Source: Thermoplasmata archaeon (lineage in GTDB: Archaea; Thermoplasmatota; Thermoplasmata; SG8-5). From it: DNA of 5,421 nucleotides. Under the pieces are notes generated by a model, which saw only the letters and a list, made by a program, of their open reading frames with translations, searched no databases and was not told where the DNA came from. The position numbers and the translations under genes are program-made. Shown here piece after piece: positions 4,662-5,421 of this stretch (the first letter of the stretch is position 1; every line of letters starts with the position of its first letter). The DNA lies in NCBI GenBank assembly GCA_030655715.1, contig JAUSPR010000197.1, positions 1 to 5,421 of the forward strand, given 5' to 3'.

Positions 4662-5421
4662 TCAATCACCTTTCACTAGAACATCGCAATACCACTTTAC
4701 CGTTTTCTTTATTCCCTGATTGAAAGTAGTTTTAGGCTTGAATCCGAACAATTCCCTGGCCAATGTAATATCTCCCCTATGCCGTCTCACATCAGCTAGT
4801 CTTGGCGGCTGGAAATCGAAATCCCCTCTAAAATCTAATTCATGGGCTATAGCCTTTACCATTTCTAGTACCGAAATTTCCCGGCCAGTGGCAAGGTTTA
4901 TGATCTTGCCTCTGGTATTAGTATTGTTGTAAATCTGAACCATGCCCTCGACCGTGTCGTTGACATATATGTAATCCCTGGTCTGGAGACCATCTCCATG
5001 AATTATCGGCTGCTTGCCAGCCATTATTCTTTCGATGGTTATTGGGATGATTCCCGCATAGCTGCCCTCGTTCTGCCTGGGCCCAAAATTATTGAATGGT
5101 CTAACAATCGCAGTATCAAGGCCGAAAGTGTTCTCATAGGACTCCACCAGTAGGTCGGAAGCCGCTTTGCTGGCCGCATAAGGTGTTGTGGGCTTCAGTG
5201 GGTGCGATTCGGTCATGATGTGCTCCTGGGCAGTTCCATAAGCCTCAGAAGAGGAGCAGTGAATCAGAGTCTTGAAACGGCCTTCCCTCAAGAGTTCCAG
5301 AACTGCAAGCGTGATGTTGATATTGTCCTCACAGGTAATCTTCGGAAGACTGTGGGACGTTAGAAGCGGAACCACTGCCAGATTGAATACCACGTCGATG
5401 TTCTCGATTTCAAAGATATTT
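4662..5421 (-). CDS. NAD-dependent sugar epimerase/dehydratase (extended SDR), N-terminus outside window
   Basis: The gene enters from the right edge and its N-terminal third, with the glycine-rich NAD-binding motif, is not in the window. The visible 253 residues begin in frame at the edge and include VFNLAVVP, the strand before the active site, and HCSSSEAYG, which contains the catalytic serine region. They also include the YAASK motif (Tyr codon at 5178-5180) and RPFNNFGPRQ, IHGDGLQTRDYIYVNDT and the C-terminal INLATGREISVLEM, all typical of nucleotide-sugar 4-epimerases and 4,6-dehydratases. The HGDG.Q.RD.IYV segment binds the nucleotide-sugar. SSSE in place of the dehydratase's usual TDE suggests an epimerase or related enzyme, but the missing part prevents a firm choice. 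Its stop (4662) lies 1 nt from the acyltransferase start. It is the first visible gene of the glycan operon, whose promoter is outside the window. Confidence 0.9.
   Translation of the reverse strand, partial: NIFEIENIDVVFNLAVVPLLTSHSLPKITCEDNINITLAVLELLREGRFKTLIHCSSSEAYGTAQEHIMTESHPLKPTTPYAASKAASDLLVESYENTFGLDTAIVRPFNNFGPRQNEGSYAGIIPITIERIMAGKQPIIHGDGLQTRDYIYVNDTVEGMVQIYNNTNTRGKIINLATGREISVLEMVKAIAHELDFRGDFDFQPPRLADVRRHRGDITLARELFGFKPKTTFNQGIKKTVKWYCDVLVKGD
4665..4670 (-). promoter_or_regulatory. Shine-Dalgarno site GGTGAT for the acyltransferase
   Basis: The minus strand reads GGTGAT 4 nt before the ATG at 4660, an archaeal-style match to the 16S 3' end (AUCACCUCC). It sits inside the last codons of the epimerase and favours the ATG at 4660 over the GTG at 4669. 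Confidence 0.7.

Overview
All six genes in this window lie on the minus strand, so transcription runs from right to left. The window looks archaeal. Two adjacent genes encode KaiC/RecA-superfamily ATPase-type proteins, one active-looking and one with a degenerate P-loop. Start codons are preceded by AGGAGGT or GGTGAT ribosome binding sites, and the genes are packed with 1-4 nt junctions. A Thermoplasmatota-like or related euryarchaeal lineage is a plausible guess, but there is no rRNA or other marker to fix it.

Region 1 (about 1900-5421) is part of a surface-glycan or nucleotide-sugar gene cluster that enters from beyond the right edge. In transcription order it holds an extended-SDR NAD-dependent sugar epimerase/dehydratase (N-terminus outside the window), a left-handed beta-helix (hexapeptide) acyl/acetyltransferase, a FabG-like classical SDR reductase, and a PP-loop N-acetyl sugar amidotransferase (WbpG/PseA type). 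The first four genes are joined by a 1-nt gap and two ATGA overlaps, so they almost certainly form one operon. The amidotransferase loses its normal C-terminus near position 2510. There it runs, in a different frame, into the middle of a GNAT (WecD-like) acetyltransferase gene whose own N-terminus is missing. This looks like a deletion that joined two cluster genes and removed whatever lay between them.

Region 2 (about 264-1668) is a two-gene operon. It encodes a RecA-like protein without a recognisable Walker A motif, followed 1 nt later by a KaiC-like ATPase with intact Walker A and B motifs. This pair is more likely regulatory or signalling than biosynthetic.

Region 3 is the flanking non-coding DNA (1-263 and 1669-1898). 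Two direct copies of a roughly 78-97 bp palindromic repeat (6-83 and 1806-1902) bracket the ATPase pair. Inside them are 22-nt hairpins, two of which stand next to an inverted 11-bp motif. These resemble degenerate transposon ends, possibly of IS200/IS605 type, but no transposase gene is visible. The repeats and the fused genes suggest that this end of the glycan cluster has been rearranged.
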